NCBI RefSeq assembly: GCF_002998925.1
Contig: NZ_CP027228.1
Span: forward strand, 930,001 to 994,000
DNA from: Mogibacterium diversum
GTDB taxonomy: Bacteria; Bacillota; Clostridia; Peptostreptococcales; Anaerovoracaceae
DNA length: 64,000 nt
Direction: 5' to 3'
In this document: in pieces, positions 7,701 through 14,319 of the stretch
Layout: each line of letters begins with the position of its first letter
How positions within the stretch are numbered: the stretch's first letter is position 1
Made by a program: the position numbers and the translations under genes
Notes under the pieces: model-generated
Database searches by the model: none
What the model was told of the DNA's origin: nothing
What the model saw: the letters and a program-made list of their open reading frames with translations, nothing else

Positions 7701-10138
7701 TCTTTATCTTCTTCTGGATTAAGGTAATCAAAAAGTGTCTCTTGTTTTGCTTCAACTTGAGTAGCTTCCACAACATAATCAGCAATCTTATATGCTTCAT
7801 ATTTTCCACTATCAATCAAAGTATCAATCTTTGTACTTTCCTTAAAATCTACTCCTCGATTAAGTGAATATTCTACTCCATCAACTTCTACTTTTCTTCC
7901 AGTATCTTCAAGGCTAATATCTAAGCTATCTTTTTTACTTGCAAGTATAAATTCATTGCCGACTTTAACTGCTACTTTCTCATTCTGATTGTTATATGCG
8001 TAATCTTTAAGGCTATCAACAAACTCACTCATCGTAACAAAGTCAATGTTATCCTTAAATTCTTCGATTTGACTTATGCTTACTTCATCATTCATTAGAT
8101 AACCTTTAAGCACATTAAACTTAGCAAGTTCAATGTCTAACTCTTTCAGATATTTTATCTTTTCTGATGTAACACCATCCAGACCTTTGTTCCAATCATC
8201 AATAAGCCATTTCAAATGTTCCATCTTCCATACAGGAAGTTTAGGATCTGCAATCTCAGTAATTTCATTTCCATAAAAGTCATACTCTTTTATAGCACTC
8301 ATAATCTGTTCTAATTGTTCAAAATTGAAATCATCAATCCCAATGTTTGTTCCTTGAAGAGCTTCTTCTAATTTACTAGTGGCAAGTCTGCTAATTGCAA
8401 CATCTCTTGGGACTTCGTATTCTTCCATAATAGAGGCAACTTCTTCAGCAAAATTAGGACTTAATTCTTCTTCAAATTCATCTGTTATTTCACTGGTAAC
8501 TTCTTTAGGAATTACCTCATTTTCAAAACTAAGTTCTCCATTAAAGACCATTTGAAGTTCATGTTCATCCATCTGCTTTTTTAATTCTCTGTCTTTAAGC
8601 TCTCTAAAAGTCTTTGGGAAATCTTCTAAAATAAGTCTTTGAGCATTTAGTTCTTCAAGCTCACGAATGTTAAAATATCCCCACTCTGGTTCAATTCCTA
8701 AAACAAGACCAAATGCATCTCCTGTTTCCCTATCATATTCCGTCATATACCATGTCCAATTGCTTCTAAATGGAATGATATATGCTGCATGAACCTGAGT
8801 ATCTGCCAGATCAGTGTGTTCTTGGTCATAAAGTTTTGGAACACGCTCAAGCATTTCATCAGTCATTAAATTGTATGGATCTTCTTTAGAATAGAAAAAG
8901 GAAGCATTTTCTGCTCCCTCGTTTGTTTTTTCAATGCTATTTTCTAAGCTTCCACTATTTCCTTGATTGTCATCTCTTTCAAGGCTGAAACCATTGCCTT
9001 GTATTCTGGATTCGTTTCGCTCTCTATTTTCCAAGCTTCCATCATATTCGGCTTTTCCTTCCTCATAAAATCGATGGTTCTCTTTTGAACTTCCATCAAG
9101 TGTTTCACTAGGCTCTTCTCTTTGTAAAGGTCTATTAGCATTTGATAGTGTTTCTCCTCGCTGCTCTCTGTTAGAAAGTCCAATCTCATCACTGCGTAAA
9201 TTGGATTCGGAAATTCTTCCATGAATTTCTTCTCTTCCTCCAGATTGTTCAAAGTCTTCTCTTTGATTATCGAAATTATCTCGTCCGTATTTTCCATCCC
9301 TGAAAATTCGGTTTCTGTCATTATCATCTCTTTCGTCATTTGATCGAATAGCATTCTCCACACCTCCTAATTCTTTATTATTTTCGTTAAGCTTATTATA
9401 ATCGGCACCTATACTCTTTGTCAGGTCGTAATTGACAGATAAATTTCTTGTTCTAACCATCGTAGCTTCAATAATATTGCTACAAGCATTGGAAATACAG
9501 TTACCAACGCTCATTAAAGAAATTCTATCTAGGTACTTAAAATTTTCTTGTAAGTTATCCATTGGAATAGGATAATCCAGATTAAATCTATTTGAAATTG
9601 CAAAGCTAATAGAATTTCTCATAAAATTTATAAATGAGTTTCTATCTTCATCAGCAATCCTCAGATTATTTGCAAGCTCATATATGCTTTCATCTGCGTA
9701 TATTCTGCTAAGAGAATATAGATTCTCTGATAGGTTTTCACTTGAATCATACCCTTGCAGCTCAATCATATCTTTTAATGAATTTTCATGCTTTTCTCTA
9801 TCAAAAGACCATAGTTCCACTTCATTAACATTTCTATCCATCGATACCGTCTGACTAATATCGAAGATATATCCTACCTTTTGGAAAGCATTACTGTCAT
9901 TTAGAATAGGTATCCCTTTTTGCCCTCTCATAACAGTTCGATTAAATCTTTCTCTCCACATATCAAAGCTTGCACAAGCAGTTGCATTGGGATTTTTATC
10001 ATAGATACTAAGTTGACTTAAAAAGTCATATCTTTGATTATTTCCAATGACCTTTAAGAGTTTTAAATATTCTCTTTCACTATCTAAAACATCTCTTTTT
10101 ACAAGCTCAATTATGTTGTAAAAATCATTCGTCCTCAT
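1787..10138 (-). CDS. Giant ICE protein: ArdC-like region, DUF2958-like region, N6-adenine methylase and SNF2-type helicase
   Basis: A 2,783-residue cytoplasmic DNA-processing protein of the Tn1549/CTn ICE family. The open frame extends to a GTG at 10162, but AAGGAGG at 10144-10150 selects the ATG at 10138. Order: N-terminal ArdC/LtrC-like ssDNA-binding region (about 1-150); disordered charged linker (about 240-400, overprinted by another gene); DUF2958-like segment with AAYIIPFRSNWTWY; methylase with motif I LEPSMGVGNF (about 1070) and catalytic IGNVPFGEF (about 1132); superfamily 2 helicase with HVVGAGKT (about 1794), VDEAHNY (about 1957), FATGTPVSNS (about 2006) and RSGRIVRQGN (about 2287). 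Near the C-terminus is a calcium-loop-like segment DNDGVPDRYDNDFRDSD (about 2710) and a tail peptide shared with the SSB-like protein. In the active-site motif NVPF replaces the usual NPPF/NPPY, as is common in this family. Its exact role in transfer or anti-restriction is not established. Confidence 0.9.
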   Translation of the reverse strand: MRTNDFYNIIELVKRDVLDSEREYLKLLKVIGNNQRYDFLSQLSIYDKNPNATACASFDMWRERFNRTVMRGQKGIPILNDSNAFQKVGYIFDISQTVSMDRNVNEVELWSFDREKHENSLKDMIELQGYDSSENLSENLYSLSRIYADESIYELANNLRIADEDRNSFINFMRNSISFAISNRFNLDYPIPMDNLQENFKYLDRISLMSVGNCISNACSNIIEATMVRTRNLSVNYDLTKSIGADYNKLNENNKELGGVENAIRSNDERDDNDRNRIFRDGKYGRDNFDNQREDFEQSGGREEIHGRISESNLRSDEIGLSNREQRGETLSNANRPLQREEPSETLDGSSKENHRFYEEGKAEYDGSLENRERNESRIQGNGFSLERDDNQGNSGSLENSIEKTNEGAENASFFYSKEDPYNLMTDEMLERVPKLYDQEHTDLADTQVHAAYIIPFRSNWTWYMTEYDRETGDAFGLVLGIEPEWGYFNIRELEELNAQRLILEDFPKTFRELKDRELKKQMDEHELQMVFNGELSFENEVIPKEVTSEITDEFEEELSPNFAEEVASIMEEYEVPRDVAISRLATSKLEEALQGTNIGIDDFNFEQLEQIMSAIKEYDFYGNEITEIADPKLPVWKMEHLKWLIDDWNKGLDGVTSEKIKYLKELDIELAKFNVLKGYLMNDEVSISQIEEFKDNIDFVTMSEFVDSLKDYAYNNQNEKVAVKVGNEFILASKKDSLDISLEDTGRKVEVDGVEYSLNRGVDFKESTKIDTLIDSGKYEAYKIADYVVEATQVEAKQETLFDYLNPEEDKEKSLDLSIGKTVYMDHEAYKIDDEVSFNEILKKNDLRLAPLRNGNHMMPIVSFADDKELLEKIRFDRPKLLVGDEVHYKDKDYTITRFDEMGGGLKTVTIKDNVEYLGGMITGSEVIPYRLESDLERFFGLEEKKQEKVSNFRIKEDIFPDKLTPSERLNNNLGAISMLNRVEKGERDLDITAQETLSKYVGWGGLADVFDESKDGQWKEARAFLKENLSSSEYEAAKESTLTAFYTPKIVIDGVYSTLSEMGFKSGNILEPSMGVGNFIGNLPYEMNKSKFYGVELDSVSGRIAKLLYPESDVQVKGFEETSFSNNFFDVAIGNVPFGEFKVNDREYNRDNFLIHDYFFAKSIDKVRNGGVIAFVTSSGTMDKKDESIRKYINARAEFLGAIRLPNDTFKGVAGTEVTSDIIFLKKRDSVLERDDNWVHLAEDENGLVYNKYFVDHPEQVLGNMREVSGRFGKTLTCEPIAFLPHEINMSSLKDRIEAAGERISKDSKYEEIELLDDEVTSIPATDDVKNFSYTLIDDEVYYRENSLFIKREVSDKNKEKIKSYLELNDALKDVIYKQKEDFSEAEIKESQDKLNAVYDNFSKKHGFVNNLSNTRALREDSNFPLVSSIEILDEEENFKAKGDIFSKRTITKAKVIDHVDSSLEALVLSISQKGYVDFDYMTNLTNKDRNTLIEELRGEIFLNIREENVSFNQKLSFDLEDGDLPFACSDETNSFKYTYVTKDEYLSGNIREKIGIVDSYINRLRQAERMLTEESENERETLVNELSRLEYQKAELQRVIPKELEASEINVRLGATWIPPKDIERFIFETLKTPGYVRWDIKVKFSHLTSEWNVEGKSKDRGNDLAEMTYGTSRVSAYKLIEDALNLKETKVFDQILNPDGSKTSVLNKKETMLAGQKQELIKEEFKNWIFNDQERRNRLVKAYNEKFNSIRNREYDGSNLSFDGMSTDISLRPHQKNAIARILYGGNSLLAHVVGAGKTFEMVASSMEAKKLGMCTKSLFVVPNHLTGQIGREFMQLYPSANIMVADKKDFEPKNRKRFIGKIATGEYDAVIVGHSQFEKIPMSKEYQQKHIQDQIDEIINYVEEYKHDRNQNFTVKELQKTRKKLETRLEKLNDDFKKDDVITFEELGVDKLIVDEAHNYKNLYLYTKMRNVAGIGQSEAFKSSDMFMKCRYMDEMTGGKGIVFATGTPVSNSMTELYTMQRYLQYDTLKKNGLEHFDSWASTFGETQSAFELSPEGTGYRVKTRFSKFYNLPELMSMFKEVADIQTADMLNLPVPEAHFKVIKTEPSEEQKEILKSLSERADKVRNKSVEPEEDNMLKITNDGKKLALDQRLINPLLPDDENSKVNVCVKNVFSIWDKTKEEKSTQLLFSDMSTPKGDGSFNIYDDIRDKLVDLGIPKEEIAFIHEANTDKQKDELFAKVRKGEIRILMGSTQKMGAGTNVQNKLIAMHDLDVPWRPADLEQRSGRIVRQGNENKEVNIYRYITENTFDAYLWQTIENKQKFISQIMTSKTPVRVAEDVDESSLNYAEIKALATGDPKIKEKMDLDNEVTKLKMLEANYKSNRYRLEDKVAKTYPEEIARTEKLIEAVKKDIENVEPQGSGENKFTSITINGEIIRDKKIAGEKLLEAIKSVKINESKVIGEYRNVDLEVSYNFFTNEHNFTLKGATNHSGELGTSADGNITRLDNAIDKMPEKLNRLEEKLVGTKEQLENAKEELKKPFEKADELKTKVLRLAELNKLLDMGEVEEKENLNPLLEDVKRAIVDFCKREYEDDSYTYENFSNLFPDLAHIGIAYTTTPDEKHEIQYEISLEDFTATQYINGEPVTKIDYLKDLGSEEKALEFLKQEMEYGDFGEFVSIDDNDLKKALGLERDDDGNIYDTLAKDLDNDGVPDRYDNDFRDSDYFETTYDVEDNFNARAESKEKVSEKPSILGQIKSYQSQEKQAETRENKSKEHDER
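8944..9354 (-). CDS. Nested out-of-frame gene inside the helicase gene, 136-residue helical protein (TnpV-like?)
   Basis: This reading frame is offset by +1 from the helicase frame and lies wholly inside it. AGGAGG at 9363-9368 is eight bases before the ATG at 9354, an ideal start signal. The protein is rich in amphipathic helices, with PNPIYAVMRLDFL around residue 50, a Leu/His stretch YKEKSLVKHLMEV, and MTIKEIVEA at the end. The spacing of these segments recalls the TnpV family of transposon-encoded proteins, but I hold that match weakly. In the helicase frame the same DNA encodes a low-complexity Arg/Asp/Glu/Asn/Gly-rich linker, which suggests that the nested frame is the constrained one. 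No function can be stated. Confidence 0.6.
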   Translation of the reverse strand: MLFDQMTKEMIMTETEFSGMENTDEIISIIKEKTLNNLEEEKKFMEEFPNPIYAVMRLDFLTESSEEKHYQMLIDLYKEKSLVKHLMEVQKRTIDFMRKEKPNMMEAWKIESETNPEYKAMVSALKEMTIKEIVEA

Positions 10139-10166
10139 CTTTACCTCCTTATTTTTTTGCACTAAA

Positions 10167-10190
10167 AAAGACGATATTTCTATCGCCTTT
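10167..10190 (-). promoter_or_regulatory. Intergenic hairpin with U-run before the helicase gene
   Basis: Stem GGCGATA/TATCGTC with a four-base loop and six T following on the minus strand, about 25 bases before the helicase start codon. It has terminator geometry yet lies inside an operon, so it may attenuate expression of the helicase. The CGATA stem recurs at 22906-22940 and 27010-27038. Confidence 0.6.
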
Positions 10191-10214
10191 GTATTTGGTA
10201 TATATTTGTATATA

Positions 10215-11462
10215 TTATATGGATATATCGTACACCTGTATTGCTATCTGAATATCAGAGTTGCTTTCTTCTCTGTGTATTAGACACTTCCACATATTAG
10301 CATTCTCTTTCGTTGCCTTTTTTGTATTCGCTTTTATCCAATCTTCAATCACATCAAGAATACTATTAAAATCTTTATTATCTTTATTGAAAATAATCAA
10401 CGATATTTTTCTATCTTTCCAAGTAGAGTATCCAAAAACTTGTTCAATTGCATCTGTAAACTTTTTAATTCCATGCCATATTTTACATTCACCAATAAAT
10501 GCTGATTTATTTTCAAATATTACATGAATGTCTGTTTTGCCTATTTTTCTAAATGTTTCTCCAGTCACGCTATCAACATAATGAGTCCCCAGGGTTGATA
10601 TTATAAAATCTCTGAGTTCTTCCTCGTTATTTTTATTAAAGGTTCGTGAGGTTGCTTCCATGGTTGAACATGCATTATGAATAATATTTAAGATATTGTT
10701 ATAGTCTGAATCTGAAATACAATATTCTGGTTCTGCAAATACATTTTTAGTTTTGGGTTTGATAATTTTACGAATTTTTTTCAAAGGCAATGGTCTTATA
10801 TTAGGTGCATCTGCTTTTAAATTCATTGGAATTTGTAAGGCTTTTTTAATATTATCAAAATCACTAGCTTTATTTTTTCTTAATTCTAATTTGCTTTTTA
10901 CTAAATTTTCTAACCCCACATTAAAACCTTTAATATCGTTATTTACATTTTCAATCATTGTTAAATAGCTTCTAAAACCACTTTTAAACTCTTCAATTAC
11001 AAATGTTCTAATATCTTCTTTACCTTTCAAATCATTTCTCTTATATTGAGAAGCATAAAATAAATAACCAGGGTTATCATTTCTTGGACTTACAATTTTA
11101 TCAGCCACAAACCTACTCAAAATAAATGATGAAGGGCGTAAGTTAAATAACTCACTTTCTCCATAAAATGGAATTTTAAATATTATCTTGTACCCATCAA
11201 CTAGAAAATATTCTTGCTCATAAGGGTCATATTTAGACCATATATTATATTCCTGTATTTTAACTTCAGATATATCTAATTCTGCCTGATCTACATAGAT
11301 TAAAATTGGTTCAATTTGATAGTTAGAATAATAATATTCACGCCACTCATCAATATCAATTGTAGTTACTTGTTCGTCAGAAAGACTCAATATTTCATCT
11401 TCCATTTTTGTTTTAATTTTTTCTAAATAAGCACTTACTTCTACTTTTGAGAATAAATCCAA
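10215..11462 (-). CDS. PD-(D/E)XK-type nuclease, probable restriction or defence endonuclease
   Basis: A 415-residue protein if it starts at the TTG at 11462, which has GGTGGTGAT seven bases upstream; the open frame extends to a GTG at 11474. The N-terminal half has no recognisable domain. The C-terminal third carries the pattern of a PD-(D/E)XK nuclease: EEELRDFIISTLG, then GKTDIHVIF with the metal-binding Asp, then FIGECKIW with the E-x-K pair, near residues 290-345. It lies directly downstream of a cytosine methyltransferase gene (gap about 50 bases), so the two could form a type II restriction-modification pair. It could equally be a stand-alone defence nuclease inserted in the ICE, because related ICEs usually have the methyltransferase and helicase genes adjacent. 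Confidence 0.65.
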   Translation of the reverse strand: MDLFSKVEVSAYLEKIKTKMEDEILSLSDEQVTTIDIDEWREYYYSNYQIEPILIYVDQAELDISEVKIQEYNIWSKYDPYEQEYFLVDGYKIIFKIPFYGESELFNLRPSSFILSRFVADKIVSPRNDNPGYLFYASQYKRNDLKGKEDIRTFVIEEFKSGFRSYLTMIENVNNDIKGFNVGLENLVKSKLELRKNKASDFDNIKKALQIPMNLKADAPNIRPLPLKKIRKIIKPKTKNVFAEPEYCISDSDYNNILNIIHNACSTMEATSRTFNKNNEEELRDFIISTLGTHYVDSVTGETFRKIGKTDIHVIFENKSAFIGECKIWHGIKKFTDAIEQVFGYSTWKDRKISLIIFNKDNKDFNSILDVIEDWIKANTKKATKENANMWKCLIHREESNSDIQIAIQVYDISI

Positions 11463-11513
11463 TATTATCACCACCCAAAATTCAATTTATCTATATTATA
11501 CCCCACACGAACC

Positions 11514-12470
11514 TTATTTTATATGATAGATATTTTTTAATATTGCTTCTAACACGTTCACGACAATGCTATTTCCAGCTTGTTTATACAGTATTGACGA
11601 TAATTTACCTTTTCTTCCTGGATAAATTGCTTTTAGCTTATTAAAGTCTTCATCATCAAAACCCATAAGTCTAAAACACTCTCGCTCAGTTAAATATCTA
11701 TATTTGCCATTACCTAAATCAATAATTCCTGAATTAGGAATACGCACTTGCTTGGTAGAAATTGTGTAGGCAAACTTATCTATCACTTTAAGTCTTCCTC
11801 TAAAATTATTATTTTTAGGCTCTCCTCTTATATATCGAAGCATTGACTCTTGCCTTACTTCATAAATATTTGAAGTGTCTTTCTCAAGAAATTCAGATAT
11901 ATCCCTTGCTTGTGTTTTTTCTAGTTTGACAAAATCAAAAGGATTATTTTCCAAAATACTCACAACAAAGATACGCTCTCTTTTCTGTGGTATTCCAAAA
12001 TCCATAGCATTTAGAATTTCATATTTGCTCTCATATCCAAGTCTCTCCATTTCTTTTAAGTAATGAAAAAAGGAAGCTCTCAAATTTCTATCGAGAACTC
12101 CCTTTACATTTTCCCAAAGCACAACCTTTGGCTTAATATTCATTTCTTCTATTATTCGTATTGTTTCAAAAAGAAGACTACTTCTTGTACCACTGCCCTT
12201 TGTACCACCTTGCTTTAAGCCACTTCTGCTGAAATCTTGACAGGGACTACCGTGCATTAATAAATCTATTTTTTTATCTGTTGGATGAAAATCTACTATA
12301 CTTTTAGGCTCAAATTCTTCATCATAAAGTGCATTATAGCTTTTAACACAGTTCTTATCTAGCTCTACATAATCAATCGTCTTGTGAGGTATTTTTTGCC
12401 TTATTAAAGCTTTTTTAATAGCACCTATACCACCAAACAGTTCTAATACATTTAGCTCATCTATTTTCAT
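11514..12470 (-). CDS. DNA (cytosine-5)-methyltransferase
   Basis: About 318 residues, with all main motifs of C5 methyltransferases in order: I LFGGIGAIKK near the N-terminus, IV GSPCQDFS with the catalytic Cys, VI WENVKGVL, VIII QKRERIFVV, IX-like RYLTERECFRLMGF and X QAGNSIVV. It transfers a methyl group from SAM to cytosine in a specific DNA site, protecting the ICE from host restriction or forming a pair with the adjacent nuclease. The target-recognition region between VIII and IX is short, as in single-specificity enzymes. The start is uncertain: the frame opens with TTG at 12479, while GGAGGTG directly abuts the ATG at 12470; I chose the ATG. Confidence 0.92.
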   Translation of the reverse strand: MKIDELNVLELFGGIGAIKKALIRQKIPHKTIDYVELDKNCVKSYNALYDEEFEPKSIVDFHPTDKKIDLLMHGSPCQDFSRSGLKQGGTKGSGTRSSLLFETIRIIEEMNIKPKVVLWENVKGVLDRNLRASFFHYLKEMERLGYESKYEILNAMDFGIPQKRERIFVVSILENNPFDFVKLEKTQARDISEFLEKDTSNIYEVRQESMLRYIRGEPKNNNFRGRLKVIDKFAYTISTKQVRIPNSGIIDLGNGKYRYLTERECFRLMGFDDEDFNKLKAIYPGRKGKLSSILYKQAGNSIVVNVLEAILKNIYHIK

Positions 12471-12487
12471 CACCTCCAATAAAATAA

Positions 12488-12512
12488 GGGAACAAGATTA
12501 GATCTCATTCCC
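12488..12512 (-). promoter_or_regulatory. Intergenic hairpin between topB and the methyltransferase gene
   Basis: Eleven-base-pair stem with two G-U pairs (GGGAATGAGAT/ATCTTGTTCCC, three-base loop) followed by TTATTTTATT on the minus strand, between the topB stop and the methyltransferase ribosome binding site. Terminator-like, but inside an operon. Confidence 0.6.
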
Positions 12513-12521
12513 CCTAAAAAA

Positions 12522-14228
12522 CTATTTACGATATATTCCTACTGTTTCTCTTATTTCATTCTCTATACCTTTTAAAAAGTCATCCTTATCCGCCTTGCCA
12601 TTAGCAATGTCAGATAGTTTCATTTCCCATTCGGCAGTAGTTTCTGCTGATTTAAAAGTATCTGAAACAATAGCCACCAAACTAATTCCTTTATTGGTTG
12701 CAATTAAATTCTTTTTATCTCTTTCGATAAAACCTTTGAAAATCAAGTTTTCAATAATACCTGCACGAGTTGCCGGTGTACCAAGTCCTTTTCTTTCTAC
12801 CTCAATGCCTTTTTCTAACGCGTCATTACCTGCTACTTCCATAGCCTTTAAAAGTGTATCTTCCGTAAAATGTTTAGGTGTTGTTGTATATTTCTCTTTT
12901 ATTTCTTTATTTTTTATTTCAAATACATCTCCAACCTTTATATCTGGGAGTAGTATATCTTCCGTTTTCTTCGTTTTATATTCTTTTAGATACTTAGTGA
13001 ATCCCTCATCAATTATCACTTTGCCACTACTTGTAAATTCAAAGCCATCAAACTCAGCAACAATTTTTGTAGTATTTTCTACTAAAGGGTATCCAACACT
13101 TGCGTGAAGTTTATTTGTTATAAGTCTATATACCTTTGCTTCACTTTCTGGAAGAGTTGAAATATCTTCTTTTAATGAGCTGATTGTCGGTATAATCGCA
13201 TGATGATCCGTAACTTTTTTGGAGTTAAACACTATCTTAATTCTTTCAGTATCAAAGTCATTCTTGCCTAATATATTGTTAATTACGCTTGTAATCATAT
13301 CTTCAGTCAGACATCTGCTGTCAGTTCTTGGGTATGTGATAAGTTTCTTCTCATAAAGACTTTGAGCATAATCAAGTGTCTGTTTCGCACTATATCCAAA
13401 ATACTTGTTACATTCCCTTTGAAGTGTTGTGAGGTCAAATGGTAACTCAGGCTTTGTTATCTTTTCTTTTTGAACGACATCAATAATTTCTATAGAATTA
13501 CCTACTAAATTGATTAGCTGCTCTGTTGTAGTCCTGTCATCAATTCTATCTGTAGAAAGTGAAAATCCATCTAAAGAAAGCTCTACTGTATAGTATTTTT
13601 CTTTCTTGAAATTATTAATTTCATCATCTCTATTTACAATCATTGCAAGTGTAGGTGTTTGTACTCTTCCCACACTATAATTTTGCTTATACAAGCAAGA
13701 ATAAAGCCTACTAATATTCATTCCGACTAGCCAGTCAGCAATCGCTCTTGCCTTAGCAGATTCAAATAAATCATCATAGTAACTTCCATCTTTTAAGTTA
13801 TTGAAACCATCTTTAATTGCACCATCTTCCATTGATGAAATCCAAAGTCGTTTCATCTTCTTTTTACAATTTGCTTGATTGTAAACAAGTCTAAATATGC
13901 TTTCTCCCTCACGACCTGCATCACAAGCATTTACTACATTCTCTACTTCTTTAGCATTCAATAATTTTTTTAAAATACTAAACTGTTTCTTTGTAGATTT
14001 TGAAACCTCATACTTATATTCACTTGGAATAATCGGTAAATCTTCCATATTCCACTTAGCATACTTTTCATCGTAGCTATCAGGATTTGCCATCTGAATC
14101 AGATGACCCACGCACCAGGATACCCTATATCCATTTCCCTCGTAGTATCCATCTTTCTTTTTTGTAGCTCCTATTACCTTTGCAATTGATATAGCTACAC
14201 TCGGTTTTTCTGCAATAACTAATTCCAT
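12522..14228 (-). CDS. topB: DNA topoisomerase III (type IA), ICE-encoded
   Basis: A 568-residue type IA topoisomerase. The TOPRIM domain starts at residue 2 (VIAEKPSVAISIAKVIG) and contains DAGREGE near residue 102. The active-site tyrosine is in LITYPRTDSRCL near residue 294. Further type IA signatures are SVGRVQTPTL and KGLGTPATRAGIIENL. It relaxes or decatenates DNA through a single-strand break and in ICEs is thought to assist processing of the transferred strand. It lacks the C-terminal zinc-finger repeats of chromosomal TopB or TopA, as is usual for ICE copies. It sits between the CD1107-type gene and the methyltransferase gene, the order found in Tn1549-like elements. Confidence 0.95.
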   Translation of the reverse strand: MELVIAEKPSVAISIAKVIGATKKKDGYYEGNGYRVSWCVGHLIQMANPDSYDEKYAKWNMEDLPIIPSEYKYEVSKSTKKQFSILKKLLNAKEVENVVNACDAGREGESIFRLVYNQANCKKKMKRLWISSMEDGAIKDGFNNLKDGSYYDDLFESAKARAIADWLVGMNISRLYSCLYKQNYSVGRVQTPTLAMIVNRDDEINNFKKEKYYTVELSLDGFSLSTDRIDDRTTTEQLINLVGNSIEIIDVVQKEKITKPELPFDLTTLQRECNKYFGYSAKQTLDYAQSLYEKKLITYPRTDSRCLTEDMITSVINNILGKNDFDTERIKIVFNSKKVTDHHAIIPTISSLKEDISTLPESEAKVYRLITNKLHASVGYPLVENTTKIVAEFDGFEFTSSGKVIIDEGFTKYLKEYKTKKTEDILLPDIKVGDVFEIKNKEIKEKYTTTPKHFTEDTLLKAMEVAGNDALEKGIEVERKGLGTPATRAGIIENLIFKGFIERDKKNLIATNKGISLVAIVSDTFKSAETTAEWEMKLSDIANGKADKDDFLKGIENEIRETVGIYRK

Positions 14229-14256
14229 ATTATCTCCAATCTTTCAAATGAAATAA

Positions 14257-14315
14257 GGCGAAAGATAATACTCCCTTGCCTTTAACTTGCACCCAAAATC
14301 ATATAATTTATGGTG
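14257..14315 (-). promoter_or_regulatory. Two tandem hairpins before topB
   Basis: Two imperfect stems fill the 91-base gap after the CD1107-type gene: 14289-14315 (GCACC/GGTGC arms, AT-rich interior) and 14257-14280 (GGC-A-AGGGA/TCTTT-C-GCC, followed by TTATTT on the minus strand). They resemble the other intra-operon hairpins of this ICE. Confidence 0.5.
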
Positions 14316-14319
14316 CATT

